A DNA stretch of 64,000 nucleotides from NCBI GenBank assembly GCA_965267485.1, contig OZ254080.1:248001-312000 (forward strand), given 5' to 3'. Below the pieces are notes generated by a model. It had not been told where the DNA came from, made no database searches, and saw nothing but the letters and a program-made list of their open reading frames with translations. The DNA comes from JANQJA01 sp965267485. Lineage in GTDB: Bacteria > Pseudomonadota > Gammaproteobacteria > Pseudomonadales > Azotimanducaceae. Of the stretch, positions 8,473 through 16,291 are shown piece after piece. A program made the position numbers and the translations under genes. Positions within the stretch are counted from its first letter, which is position 1. The number at the start of each line of letters is the position of its first letter.

Positions 8473-10377
8473 CTAGTCGTCACCCGTGAAGATGCGGACC
8501 TCGCGATCCTTGTCCGCGTCGAACCACCAGAGATCGGTATGGGCGAGCCGCGACAGGCGCAGGTTTTCTGGCCGACCGAAGCGGTCCCAGTAGGCAATGG
8601 CGTGCCGCGTCTTCGACATCATGGAGATCCAGTAGTAGTTGTGCAGCATGACGCGGTCGAAAGCGCGGATCGCGGCGACGTATTCATCCCACGTGGGCGC
8701 GTTCAGAATGGCGGCGATGAGCGCATCGATCGCAGGGTCCTGAAGATTCGACCAGTTGCTGCTGTAGTCCTTGTCGGCCTCGGTGCTCAGGAACGCGTTC
8801 TTGATTGCGAGTGATGGGGTATAGGTCGGTGACCACGCGATGGCGCCTGCATCGAAATCGCCGGAGCGCATGCGATAAAGCCAGTTGGATATCTCCGGCG
8901 CCTTGATCGAGGACGTGATGCCCAGGCGCTCGAGCAGCCTCGAGATGGGAATGAAGGTCGCAGCGAGGGCCGGCGACACCGCAACAAAACGTATATGAAA
9001 GTGTTCGCCGGTTTCGGTGTGAGTCATCTTGCCGTCACGGATCTCCCAGCCGGCTTCCATGAACAGCCGCCGCGCCTCGAGCAGGTTGTCTCTGGACCAC
9101 CCCGCCCCGGTGTTGGGTTGAGGGCTGTAGGGCGTGGTGAAAACCGTCTCGGGTATCTGCTCCCGCAGCGGCCGCAGCAATTCGAGTTCGAGCTCACCGG
9201 GCAGGCCACTGGAGGCGAGTTCCGAGGCGTGAAAGAAACTGGTGGCGTGACCCCAGTAGCCATACGCACGTTTGTTGAACCAGTCGAAGTCGTTCAGCAG
9301 CCAGAGCGCCTTGCGTACGCGGATGTCCTGAAAGCGCGGCTGCTCGAGATTCCAGAAGATCGGCCACCAGAGTCCCGCCGGCCGGTCGAGCTGGAGTTCG
9401 ATCTTCTTCAGGTGGCCCTGCTCGACCGCGGGGATGTTGTAGGAGGAGTACCAGGTCGTCGAGACGTTCTCGACATGCAGATCGACGACGTTGCCTTTTA
9501 CGGCCTCGGTCTGGATCTGGTCATCGCGGAAGTAGTCGTACTTGACGCGGTCGAAATTGTACTTGCCGCGATTGATGGGCAGATCCCGGCCCCAGTAGTC
9601 GTCGACCCGCTCGTACTCGACCCAGCGTCCGATCGAGTAGTCCGCCACGCGGTATGGGCCGGAGCCAAGCGGGGGCTTCACGGTGGTGCGGCTGATGTCG
9701 TTGCCGTCGGCTTCCCAGTAGTGCTTTGGCATCACCAGCATGCCGGCGAGCCGCAGCGGCAAATTCGGATCTCCCCGGAACGGCGGAGGGATCAGAAACC
9801 GGAATTCGCGGTCGTTGATTCGCTCGATGTCGTAATAACCGAACGCTGAACGAATCGAAGGCCCACCGTGTGTCTTGTACGCATTGAAGCTGAACAGCAC
9901 GTCATCAACGGTGATGGGTTCGCCGTCGTGCCAGTACGCGCCTTCGCGAAGGCGGAAGGCGATCCATGACCAGTCATCTGCAACAGCAATGCCTTCGGCC
10001 AGGCTGCCGTAGTAGGTCGCGGGCTCGTCGAGAGCCGGGACCATCAGCGAGTCGTACAGCAGATTTTCGTCCCGGCCCCAGAAGCTCATGCCGGCGGCGA
10101 GCCGGCCGCGTTCGGCGACGGAGTTGAAGTTGTCCCAGTTGCCCATCTGCGGCAGCCGGATGCGCCCGCCCTTCGGGGCGTCGGGATTGGCGTAGTCGAA
10201 GTACTCGAAGTCGGCGGGACGTGCCGGTGTGGACAGGAAGGCGTAGCCGTGTGCGTAGTCGATACCACGATCGGCTTCGCCTGCACTGGCTGGTGGGGCC
10301 AGCAAGCAGATGGCGATCAGGGTTTGCGCGAGCCATTGTCCTGCCAGAACGAGTCTGGCCGGAGGCAGCTGTATCAT
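8473..10377 (-). CDS. yejA: Periplasmic oligopeptide-binding protein YejA
   Basis: A 634-residue extracellular solute-binding protein of family 5 (SBP_bac_5). A signal peptide ends near ASAGEAD (residues 31-37). YejA-typical segments include YANPDAPKGGRIRLPQ and GRDENLLYDSLM near the N-terminus, WSWIAFRLREGAYWHDGEP, and WGRDLPINRGKYNFDRVKYDYF in the middle. It captures peptides for the YejB/YejE channel. The ATG at 10377 has an upstream AGAGGG. It is the first gene of the yejABE operon, and the 99-base gap to the divergent ADP-ribosylglycohydrolase gene must hold both promoters. Confidence 0.93.
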   Translation of the reverse strand: MIQLPPARLVLAGQWLAQTLIAICLLAPPASAGEADRGIDYAHGYAFLSTPARPADFEYFDYANPDAPKGGRIRLPQMGNWDNFNSVAERGRLAAGMSFWGRDENLLYDSLMVPALDEPATYYGSLAEGIAVADDWSWIAFRLREGAYWHDGEPITVDDVLFSFNAYKTHGGPSIRSAFGYYDIERINDREFRFLIPPPFRGDPNLPLRLAGMLVMPKHYWEADGNDISRTTVKPPLGSGPYRVADYSIGRWVEYERVDDYWGRDLPINRGKYNFDRVKYDYFRDDQIQTEAVKGNVVDLHVENVSTTWYSSYNIPAVEQGHLKKIELQLDRPAGLWWPIFWNLEQPRFQDIRVRKALWLLNDFDWFNKRAYGYWGHATSFFHASELASSGLPGELELELLRPLREQIPETVFTTPYSPQPNTGAGWSRDNLLEARRLFMEAGWEIRDGKMTHTETGEHFHIRFVAVSPALAATFIPISRLLERLGITSSIKAPEISNWLYRMRSGDFDAGAIAWSPTYTPSLAIKNAFLSTEADKDYSSNWSNLQDPAIDALIAAILNAPTWDEYVAAIRAFDRVMLHNYYWISMMSKTRHAIAYWDRFGRPENLRLSRLAHTDLWWFDADKDREVRIFTGDD

Positions 10378-10476
10378 CGATTTCCCTCTTCCGGACGCTT
10401 CGACAAGTTCGTCGATTCTTGCCCGACTTCAGGTTATATCGAACAATGGCAGGGTCGCACAACCGGAAGTGAATCG

Positions 10477-11544
10477 ATGACTGAAGCACTGGCGAACCGA
10501 ATTGAGAGCGCCTGGGCGGGCCGTATCTCTGGCTGCATGCTCGGCAAGCCCGTCGAGATGATGTCGATGCGCGCAGGCTTCGATCACCTCGACGCCTACT
10601 TGCGGCGGGTGGATGCGCTGCCGCTGCGAGACTACGTGCCCTTCGAGGCCGATGAGCCGCAACTGACATTCCCCGGCTGCTGCCGCGGCCGGCTCGAGCG
10701 GTCAGAGCCTGACGACGACATCAACTATTCCGTGCTTGCGCTCATGATGCTGGAGACGTTCGGGGACGGCATGACGACCGCTGATGTCGCGCGCAGCTGG
10801 CTCCGCCATCTGCCGCTGGGTGCGACGTACACCGCAGAACGGGCTGCCTACCGCATCCTGCTGGAGCGGGGTCACGAGTGGTTCCCGGAGGGCCATGATC
10901 CCGGTTTTGATCTTGGGGAATGCGCGGACAATCCGTACAACGACTGGATCGGGGCGCAGATTCGAGCGGATGTGTACGGCTGGGTCTGCGCGGGGCAGCC
11001 GTCGCGTGCGGCGCAGCTCGCGTCAGCGGATGCGGCGTTGTCTCATCGCGGTGACGGTGTTCACGGCGCCGTGTTCGTGGCGGTCGTGGGCGCACTCATT
11101 CCGGAGGCCCCTTCAGTGGCGGCAGCCTGCGAGGGGGCGCTGGACTTCATTCCGTCTGGCAGCGAGGCAGCGCGCGCCGTCCGGCTCGGGCTGGAACTCG
11201 CGGGTCGTGCAGATGGCGATGCCGAGATCCGCACGCGCTACCCGGCGTTGTCACCGGTGCATACCGTGAACAACCTCGCGATCGTGGTGTGGGCGCTGGT
11301 CAGTCATCCGGACGATTTCGGTGCCGCGATTGGCGATGCGGTCGCGGCGGGATGGGATACCGACTGCAATGGCGCGACCGTCGGCGGGCTTTGGGGCCTG
11401 CAGGGCAAGGCAATTCCGGAACGCTGGACCACACCGTGGGCCGGCCGGGTTGGTGTGGGGCTTGCCGGTCAGTCGGAACTGACGCTCGACGAGCTGGTGA
11501 ACCGCACCGTCGCGCTGGCGCGCAGCCTGTCGGCTGCGGCGTAG
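10477..11544 (+). CDS. ADP-ribosylglycohydrolase family protein
   Basis: A 355-residue member of the DraG/ARH fold, which removes ADP-ribose from proteins or related acceptors using two Mg2+ ions. Metal-ligand motifs are visible: DDDINYSVLALMMLE near residues 78-92 (the usual TDDT position) and WDTDCNGATVGGLWG near 290-304. The N-terminal ESAWAGRISGCMLGKPVE matches the family's first helix. The ATG at 10477 is chosen because it begins this helix; longer upstream versions are low-complexity shadow. No ADP-ribosyltransferase partner is visible in the window, so the target is unknown. Confidence 0.87.
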   Translation: MTEALANRIESAWAGRISGCMLGKPVEMMSMRAGFDHLDAYLRRVDALPLRDYVPFEADEPQLTFPGCCRGRLERSEPDDDINYSVLALMMLETFGDGMTTADVARSWLRHLPLGATYTAERAAYRILLERGHEWFPEGHDPGFDLGECADNPYNDWIGAQIRADVYGWVCAGQPSRAAQLASADAALSHRGDGVHGAVFVAVVGALIPEAPSVAAACEGALDFIPSGSEAARAVRLGLELAGRADGDAEIRTRYPALSPVHTVNNLAIVVWALVSHPDDFGAAIGDAVAAGWDTDCNGATVGGLWGLQGKAIPERWTTPWAGRVGVGLAGQSELTLDELVNRTVALARSLSAAA

Positions 11545-11562
11545 CGTGAATCCTGGTGGGCG

Positions 11563-12525
11563 TCAGTGGGTGATGGCGACCTTGCCCACGACCCGGCGAT
11601 CAACGAGCAGCTGATAGGCATCGACGATCTCGTCGATCGTCTTCCGGTGTGAGATATGCGGTTTGATCCGTCCATGTGCGAGCCAGTCCATCAGAACCTT
11701 CGAGTTCTTTCTGGCTCGTTCCGGGTCGTGGCGTGAGAGCCCGCCCATCGTGTAACCGATGACCTGTGCGTCCTTGACCAGCAGGTGGTTGGTCTTCGCG
11801 AGTGCGGGGCGACCGCTGGTGAAGCCGACGACGAGAATCCGGCCGAAGGGCGCGATGCAGCGAACGGATTCGTCGAAGACGTCGCCGCCGACCGGATCGT
11901 AAATCACGTCTGCACCGCGACCGTCTGTGAGTTCCTTGACCGCGTCGCGGAAGCCGTCGGAGTAGTTGATGGTGTGATCAGCACCAACCTGCTTGACGAT
12001 TTCGAGCTTGTCGTCAGCACTTGCAGTCGCGATGACGCGCGCGCCGAACAGCTTGCCGAGATCGACGGCCGCGAGCCCCATGCCACCGGCCGCACCGTGA
12101 ACGAGCAGCGTCTCGCCGGGCTGCAGGCGGGCGAGCTGAAGTCCGTGATAGCCGGTCGCGTATCCGTTGCGGAACGCGGAGGCGAGTTCGAGATCGGTGC
12201 CGGCCGGGAGCTTCGTGACGTGGCGAGCCGGCACATTGGCACGCTCGACGCAGCCGATGCCCGTGAGCACGGCGTCGCCAACCTTCAGTCCCTCGACGTT
12301 GTCCCCCACGGCAGCGATCACGCCCGCACCGTCGCCACCGACAATGAACGGCGGCTGGGTCTTGTCCTGATAGTTTCCAGCGATCCTGACGAGGTCACTG
12401 AACTGAATGCCGCTGACGCGGACATCGACGGTCACCTCGCCATCACCAGGTGCCCCGGGCTCATCGATTTCTCTGACCACGAGCTCCTCGTGACTGCCGA
12501 ACTTCTCGCAAAATGCCGCCTTCAT
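11563..12525 (-). CDS. NADPH:quinone oxidoreductase family (MDR) protein
   Basis: A 320-residue zinc-free medium-chain dehydrogenase/reductase. The N-terminal GroES-like domain has the typical IQFSDLVRIAGNYQDKTQPPFIVGGDGAG stretch. The cofactor domain carries VHGAAGGMGLAAVDLGKLFG, the quinone-reductase version of the NADP-binding loop. The ATG at 12525 is preferred to a TTG four codons upstream because GGAGG lies five bases before it. Members reduce quinones or enoyl/enone substrates with NADPH. It converges on the ADP-ribosylglycohydrolase gene; repeats follow its 5' side. Confidence 0.9.
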   Translation of the reverse strand: MKAAFCEKFGSHEELVVREIDEPGAPGDGEVTVDVRVSGIQFSDLVRIAGNYQDKTQPPFIVGGDGAGVIAAVGDNVEGLKVGDAVLTGIGCVERANVPARHVTKLPAGTDLELASAFRNGYATGYHGLQLARLQPGETLLVHGAAGGMGLAAVDLGKLFGARVIATASADDKLEIVKQVGADHTINYSDGFRDAVKELTDGRGADVIYDPVGGDVFDESVRCIAPFGRILVVGFTSGRPALAKTNHLLVKDAQVIGYTMGGLSRHDPERARKNSKVLMDWLAHGRIKPHISHRKTIDEIVDAYQLLVDRRVVGKVAITH

Positions 12526-12540
12526 ATGCGCCTCCAATCG

Positions 12541-12624
12541 TGGGGTCAGACCCCAGTGCCAGAACAGTGCCAGACCGGGGTCAGACCCAAGTGTCAGGTC
12601 CGTGTCAGAGTGGGGTCAGACCCC
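12541..12624. repeat. GGGGTCAGACCCC-type palindromic repeats, three copies
   Basis: Three copies of a GGGGTCAGACCC(C) palindrome lie at 12541-12554, 12577-12588 and 12612-12624, with the degenerate spacers CAGTGCCAGA and AGTGTCAGG between. They fill most of the 218-base gap between the divergent quinone oxidoreductase and enoyl-CoA hydratase genes, immediately upstream of the former. The same unit recurs at 16172-16291, so it is a dispersed genomic repeat. No transposase is seen nearby. Confidence 0.85.
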
Positions 12625-12743
12625 GCACTCTGTCCGGATTCTAGGGGGGCCGGGCGGGGAACGAAACCCGGCGTATCGGATTGGGCGTTCGAATCGCTGA
12701 CGAGACCTGATACCTTGATCCGGTTGGTTTCAGAGTTCAGGAC

Positions 12744-13400
12744 ATGATCGAGGTAGAACAATTCGCTGATGCGCGTCACATCCGGATTGATGACGGCGGC
12801 GTCAACGTGATCACACTGGGGATTGCCCGATCGCTGCTTGCGGCAATCGAATCCGCGGCCGACGACGGTGCCACCCGGTGCGTGATCATCGAAGGCAATT
12901 CGCGCGCGCTTTCCGTGGGTCTGGATACGGAAACCGTGCTCAGGAACGATGACGATTCGCGCGCCTTGCTCGCGACCATGGGGCAGGTGCTCAAGACGCT
13001 CTACCTCTCGCGACTCAGGAGTATCGTTATCGCACAGGGGCACGCAACTGCCGCGGGGGCGATGCTGCTGCTGGTTGCTGATCGACGCATTGGATGTGGT
13101 GCAGGGGGCAAGGTTGGCCTATCTGAAGTGCGATTCGGGCTGGGCGTGCCCCGTGCGACCCAGCAACTCGTCAGGGACCGAATTTCGGCCCGGCACCAGT
13201 TCGAATGTACTGCGCTGGCAACGCTGTACGACTATGGAGGGGCCGAACAAGCCGGCTTTCTTGATGTTCGATGCGAGACGCCGGAAGCGTCGCTCGCACT
13301 CGCTCGCGAGATGGCAGCCGACCTCTGCGCACTGGACGAGGCGGCGTACCTCGAGACAAAGACAGCCGTGCGCAGCGCATACGCGAACCTCGTCGACTGA
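12744..13400 (+). CDS. Short enoyl-CoA hydratase/isomerase family protein
   Basis: A 218-residue crotonase-fold protein, shorter than the usual 255-260 residues because the C-terminal helical extension is reduced. Visible elements are VCIIEG-like strand RCVIIEGNSRALSVG (first oxyanion loop), GHATAAGAMLLLVADRRIGC (second oxyanion loop) and GLSEVRFGLGVP with the acidic residue of the active site. Crotonases hydrate or isomerise acyl-CoA double bonds; the exact reaction is unclear because the first loop lacks the typical FCAG sequence. It sits 40 bases upstream of gap on the same strand, but a functional link is not obvious. Confidence 0.82.
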   Translation: MIEVEQFADARHIRIDDGGVNVITLGIARSLLAAIESAADDGATRCVIIEGNSRALSVGLDTETVLRNDDDSRALLATMGQVLKTLYLSRLRSIVIAQGHATAAGAMLLLVADRRIGCGAGGKVGLSEVRFGLGVPRATQQLVRDRISARHQFECTALATLYDYGGAEQAGFLDVRCETPEASLALAREMAADLCALDEAAYLETKTAVRSAYANLVD

Positions 13401-13440
13401 GTGCTGTCTTAATTGTAGAAACATTCGAAGGAGTCTTGCG

Positions 13441-14457
13441 GTGTCTTTACCTCGGGTTGCCATCAACGGGTTTGGTCGCATCGGTCGAATCGTGACGCGC
13501 ATTGCGAAGTTGCGGCACCATTTCGATGTCATCGCGATCAACGACATCACCTCGGCAGAGAGCCTCGCCTACGCGTTCAAGTACGACAGCACACATGGCA
13601 TCTATCCGGGGGAGGTGTCGGTCAGCGGTGACCGTATGGAGATTGACGGGGATGCTTTCGTTGTGCTGAACGAACCCGACCCCTCCCGATTGCCCTGGGA
13701 CGAGCTTGGTGTCGACTATGTCATCGAGTCTTCGGGCCAGTTCCGTACCACGGCAGCGCTCGAGCAGCATCTCGAGGCAGGGGCGCGTCGTGTCATTGTG
13801 ACGGTGCCGACCAAGGATTCGCTCGATGCAACGCTGGTGACCGGCGTGAACGATCACGTCGTCAAGGCGGATTCCAGAATCATCAGCAATGCAAGTTGCA
13901 CGACCAACTGCGCGGCACCGGTGGCGAAGGTGCTGCACGAGTCGTTTGGCATCGTGCGCGGACTGCTGACGACGGTTCACGCCTATACCTCGGACCAACG
14001 CCTCATTGATGCGCCCCACAAGGACCTCCGGCGCTCCCGCAGTGCGGCCGCGAACATCGTGCCGACGTCGACGGGCGCGGCCCGTGCAATCGGTCTGGTA
14101 CTGCCTGAACTCGAGGGCAAGCTCGACGGTATGGCGATGCGGGTGCCCGTCGTTGATGGCAGCCTCGTTGACATGACGGTAGAGCTGGGTTCGACCGCGT
14201 CTGCCGATGAGGTCAACGCGGCAATGCGCGCGGCAGCTGAGGGGGAGCTCAAGGGCGTGCTTCAGTACTGCGAAGACCCGATCGTCTCGACCGATGTTAT
14301 CGGCAACGGCCACTCGAGCATCTTCGACGCCGGGCTCACGATGGCGATGGACGGGCGCCTCGTGAAGGTCGTTAGCTGGTATGACAATGAGTGGGGCTAC
14401 AGCACCCGGGTCGAAGACCTTGTATCCCGGCTGGCGAAGATGGATGGCATAGGCTGA
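13441..14457 (+). CDS. gap: Glyceraldehyde-3-phosphate dehydrogenase
   Basis: A 338-residue NAD(P)-dependent glycolytic/gluconeogenic GAPDH. From the GTG start, the Rossmann loop INGFGRIGR is at 8-16, the catalytic cysteine is Cys153 in SNASCTTNC, and the base is His180 in TVHAYTSDQ. SAAANIVPTSTGAA and WYDNEWGYSTRV are also typical. GTG at 13441 is chosen because GAAGGAG lies just upstream and the fold begins at once. It converges on a class I fructose-bisphosphate aldolase gene, so two consecutive central carbon steps are encoded side by side on opposite strands. Confidence 0.96.
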   Translation: MSLPRVAINGFGRIGRIVTRIAKLRHHFDVIAINDITSAESLAYAFKYDSTHGIYPGEVSVSGDRMEIDGDAFVVLNEPDPSRLPWDELGVDYVIESSGQFRTTAALEQHLEAGARRVIVTVPTKDSLDATLVTGVNDHVVKADSRIISNASCTTNCAAPVAKVLHESFGIVRGLLTTVHAYTSDQRLIDAPHKDLRRSRSAAANIVPTSTGAARAIGLVLPELEGKLDGMAMRVPVVDGSLVDMTVELGSTASADEVNAAMRAAAEGELKGVLQYCEDPIVSTDVIGNGHSSIFDAGLTMAMDGRLVKVVSWYDNEWGYSTRVEDLVSRLAKMDGIG

Positions 14458-14475
14458 CGCTCGCCAACCTATGCC
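14446..14475. other. Inverted repeat between gap and aldolase genes
   Basis: GGCATAGG (14446-14453) and CCTATGCC (14468-14475) form an 8-bp stem with a 14-base loop, spanning the gap stop codon and lying just beyond the converging aldolase stop. The position suits a bidirectional transcription barrier, but there is no T-tract on either side, so terminator function is only a suggestion. Confidence 0.35.
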
Positions 14476-14485
14476 GGGCTGATTG

Positions 14486-15379
14486 TCAGGTGATTGACGC
14501 GTCGTAGATATCCTGGATCGATTGATCCAGCATTGTGTTGAACTCGTCGTCGGACTGCTGTGCGGTCAGTCCCTCAGTGAGTGCGCGTGAGAAGCTCGCG
14601 ATCATCCCGTGCTGGCGGGCCAGCCGCTGGTTTGCTTCTTCCCGGGAATATCCGCCAGACAGCGCAACGACTCGCAGCACGTTGTTGTGCTCGATGCAGG
14701 GCCGATAGAGGTTGTCGGTCTCAGGCAGCGTCAGTTTCAGCATCACCTGTTGGCCTGACGGCAGGGCGTCGAGCCCGCGCGTGATGGCAGCGAGCAACAT
14801 GTCTTCGGCCTTGGACTTGTCCGGGCAGTTGATATCGACCTCGGGTTCGATGATGGGTACTAGGCCTGCGTCCAGAATCTGATTTCCGATCTCAAACTGT
14901 TGGTCGACGACCCGTTCGATGCCACCGTCACTCGCCTGCTTGATGACCGATCGCATCTTGGTGCCGAAGATGCCTTTCTCGACGGCGCGCGATAGCAGTG
15001 AGTCGAGTTCGGGCATCGGCTTCATCACCTGAACACCATCCGCTTCGTCGGCAAGGCCCTTGTCGACCTTGAGTATGGGCACGACCTGCTTCTTCTCCCA
15101 GAGGAACTGGGCCGTCGGTATGCCCTCAACTTCACGGTCCATCGTCATCTCGAAAAGGATCGCGGCCAGAATTCTGTCACCGTTGAACGCCGGGCTCGTG
15201 ATGATTCGTGTGCGCATCGCGTGAACGAGGTCGAACATCTCGGCCTCTGATTGCCATGCGGACTCGTCGACACCATAAAGGCCCAGGGCTTTGGGCGTGG
15301 AACCGCCACTCTGATCGAGTGCTGCTATGAAGCCGGGGGCTTCGCCCATCTTTTTTCGTTGTGTGTCGTTGGTGCTCAA
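14486..15379 (-). CDS. fda: Class I fructose-bisphosphate aldolase (bacterial type)
   Basis: A 297-residue Schiff-base aldolase that splits fructose 1,6-bisphosphate. It follows the Staphylococcus-type class I family closely: GFIAALDQSGGSTPKAL near the N-terminus, FGTKMRS at about 138-144, VPIIEPEVDIN, and the Schiff-base lysine in VMLKLTLPE (Lys215). VVALSGGYSREEANQRL and SFSRALTEGL are the phosphate-binding end. It uses no metal, unlike the class II aldolases of most Gammaproteobacteria. The gene runs toward gap. Confidence 0.94.
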   Translation of the reverse strand: MSTNDTQRKKMGEAPGFIAALDQSGGSTPKALGLYGVDESAWQSEAEMFDLVHAMRTRIITSPAFNGDRILAAILFEMTMDREVEGIPTAQFLWEKKQVVPILKVDKGLADEADGVQVMKPMPELDSLLSRAVEKGIFGTKMRSVIKQASDGGIERVVDQQFEIGNQILDAGLVPIIEPEVDINCPDKSKAEDMLLAAITRGLDALPSGQQVMLKLTLPETDNLYRPCIEHNNVLRVVALSGGYSREEANQRLARQHGMIASFSRALTEGLTAQQSDDEFNTMLDQSIQDIYDASIT

Positions 15380-15472
15380 TTGACTGCTCGCCTGCTACTG
15401 AAACCAGAGTGAATTCTACTATGTCAGCCGGTGCGCGAAAGGTGCGCGCGGTCGGAGATGTTCGTGGAGGGT

Positions 15473-15497
15473 GGCGCCTGCTGCTGAAGCAGGCGCC
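15473..15497. terminator. Strong GC hairpin downstream of the PEP-CTERM lectin gene
   Basis: GGCGCCTGC (15473-15481) pairs perfectly with GCAGGCGCC (15489-15497) around a 7-base loop. It lies 14 bases past the stop codon of the minus-strand PEP-CTERM gene, where a terminator is expected. No U-run follows on the minus strand, so it may instead be a stabilising 3' hairpin. Confidence 0.45.
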
Positions 15498-15511
15498 GCA
15501 GGGGAGATTGC

Positions 15512-16045
15512 CTAAGCGGCGCGACAGCGCCTGGCAGCACCCAGCAACAGGAGGCCGAGACCGAAGATGATGAGCGCCGCAGGTGCCGGAACGCTTGAGT
15601 ACTCAACGATGTACCCGCCGGCCGTACCGTAGAGGTAGTTTGTTGGCGCATCGTTCCAGGTACCGTACTGGAAGAAGGCGAGCGCGAGCGAATCCTCGAT
15701 GCCGCCGCCGTTGTTGGGTTCGCCGAACGCCCAGTTTGTGTAACCCCAGGCTTCGCCCGTCACCCACTCCCAACCGCCTGCGGGCTCAGGGCCGCCGGTC
15801 TGGATGCCGCCCAGCCAATAGGCGACGCCGCTCAGCGAGAAGGTGTTGAACAGAAAGTCATTCTCGGCCTGTGAGGTAATGGTGGCGAGGTGTCCACCCT
15901 TGCTCTCGGCCAGTGCTTTTGCCGTCGTCCAGTCGACATTCGCCTGAAAGATCTCGTATCCGTGACCATTGCCTGTCCAGACAATCGGTGTCGCCACCGC
16001 CGACAGCGGGAACAACAGTACAAGCGTCGCGAGAAGTCTTTTCAT
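15512..16045 (-). CDS. C-type-lectin-like domain PEP-CTERM sorting protein
   Basis: A 177-residue secreted protein. The signal peptide is MKRLLATLVLLFPLSAVATP. A C-type lectin-like domain follows, with WTTAKALAESKGGHLATITSQAEN, YWLGGIQ, WEWVTGEAWGYTNWAFGEPNN and GTWNDAP, all hallmark positions of that fold. The C-terminus has VPAPAAL, a hydrophobic helix and an arginine-rich tail (ARRCR), the PEP-CTERM sorting signal processed by exosortase. It is likely exported and anchored or released at the surface, possibly binding glycans of the extracellular matrix. The ATG at 16045 is chosen to place the signal peptide first. A sigma-54-like element lies upstream at 16079-16094. Confidence 0.9.
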   Translation of the reverse strand: MKRLLATLVLLFPLSAVATPIVWTGNGHGYEIFQANVDWTTAKALAESKGGHLATITSQAENDFLFNTFSLSGVAYWLGGIQTGGPEPAGGWEWVTGEAWGYTNWAFGEPNNGGGIEDSLALAFFQYGTWNDAPTNYLYGTAGGYIVEYSSVPAPAALIIFGLGLLLLGAARRCRAA

Positions 16046-16078
16046 CGATGTCGTCCAATCTGATTCTGCAAATCCCTT

Positions 16079-16094
16079 AGCAAACGTCATTCCA
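16079..16094 (-). promoter_or_regulatory. Candidate sigma-54 (-24/-12) promoter of PEP-CTERM lectin gene
   Basis: On the minus strand the sequence TGGAATGACGTTTGCT has the GG-N10-GC spacing of RpoN promoters and matches the TGGCACG-N4-TTGCW consensus at 10 of 12 defined positions. The GC element lies 35 bases before the ATG at 16045, leaving a short leader. The other two PEP-CTERM genes here have a comparable element at a similar position. Confidence 0.5.
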
Positions 16095-16171
16095 ACGCAG
16101 TAAAAATGTGGCCTGCAGCGAATCGACCTCGAACCCAACGCCCAAACTGTAAATTCCATCGACAGCAACCC

Positions 16172-16291
16172 GGGGTCAGACCCCGGGGTGACACTGGGGT
16201 CTGACCCGGGGGTGGCACTGGGGTCTGACCCGGGGGTGGCACTGGGGTCTGACCCCGGGGTGGGGTCCTGGGGTCTGACCCCGGGGTGGGG
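16172..16291. repeat. 24-bp tandem array of GGGGTCWGACCCC palindromes
   Basis: Five palindromic units start at 16172, 16196, 16220, 16244 and 16270, i.e. a period of 24, 24, 24 and 26 bases. The linker reads roughly GGGGTGGCACT. The first unit has TCAGA at its centre, the other four have TCTGA. A sixth partial unit (GGGGTCA) supplies the stop codon of the carotenoid oxygenase gene at 16292-16294. The palindrome is shared with 12541-12624. Confidence 0.9.

Noticed and set aside
10249..10476. N-terminal extension of the ADP-ribosylglycohydrolase
   Set aside because: It lies opposite yejA and its promoter region and has no family homology; the natural start is at 10477.
12949..13440. Upstream extension of GAPDH overlapping the enoyl-CoA hydratase gene
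   Set aside because: The extension is in a different frame from the conserved enoyl-CoA hydratase and lacks homology; GTG at 13441 with a good ribosome site begins the GAPDH fold.
16172..16291. CRISPR array
   Set aside because: Units are 13-base palindromes with near-identical linkers and no unique spacers; no cas genes nearby. Kept as a tandem repeat.
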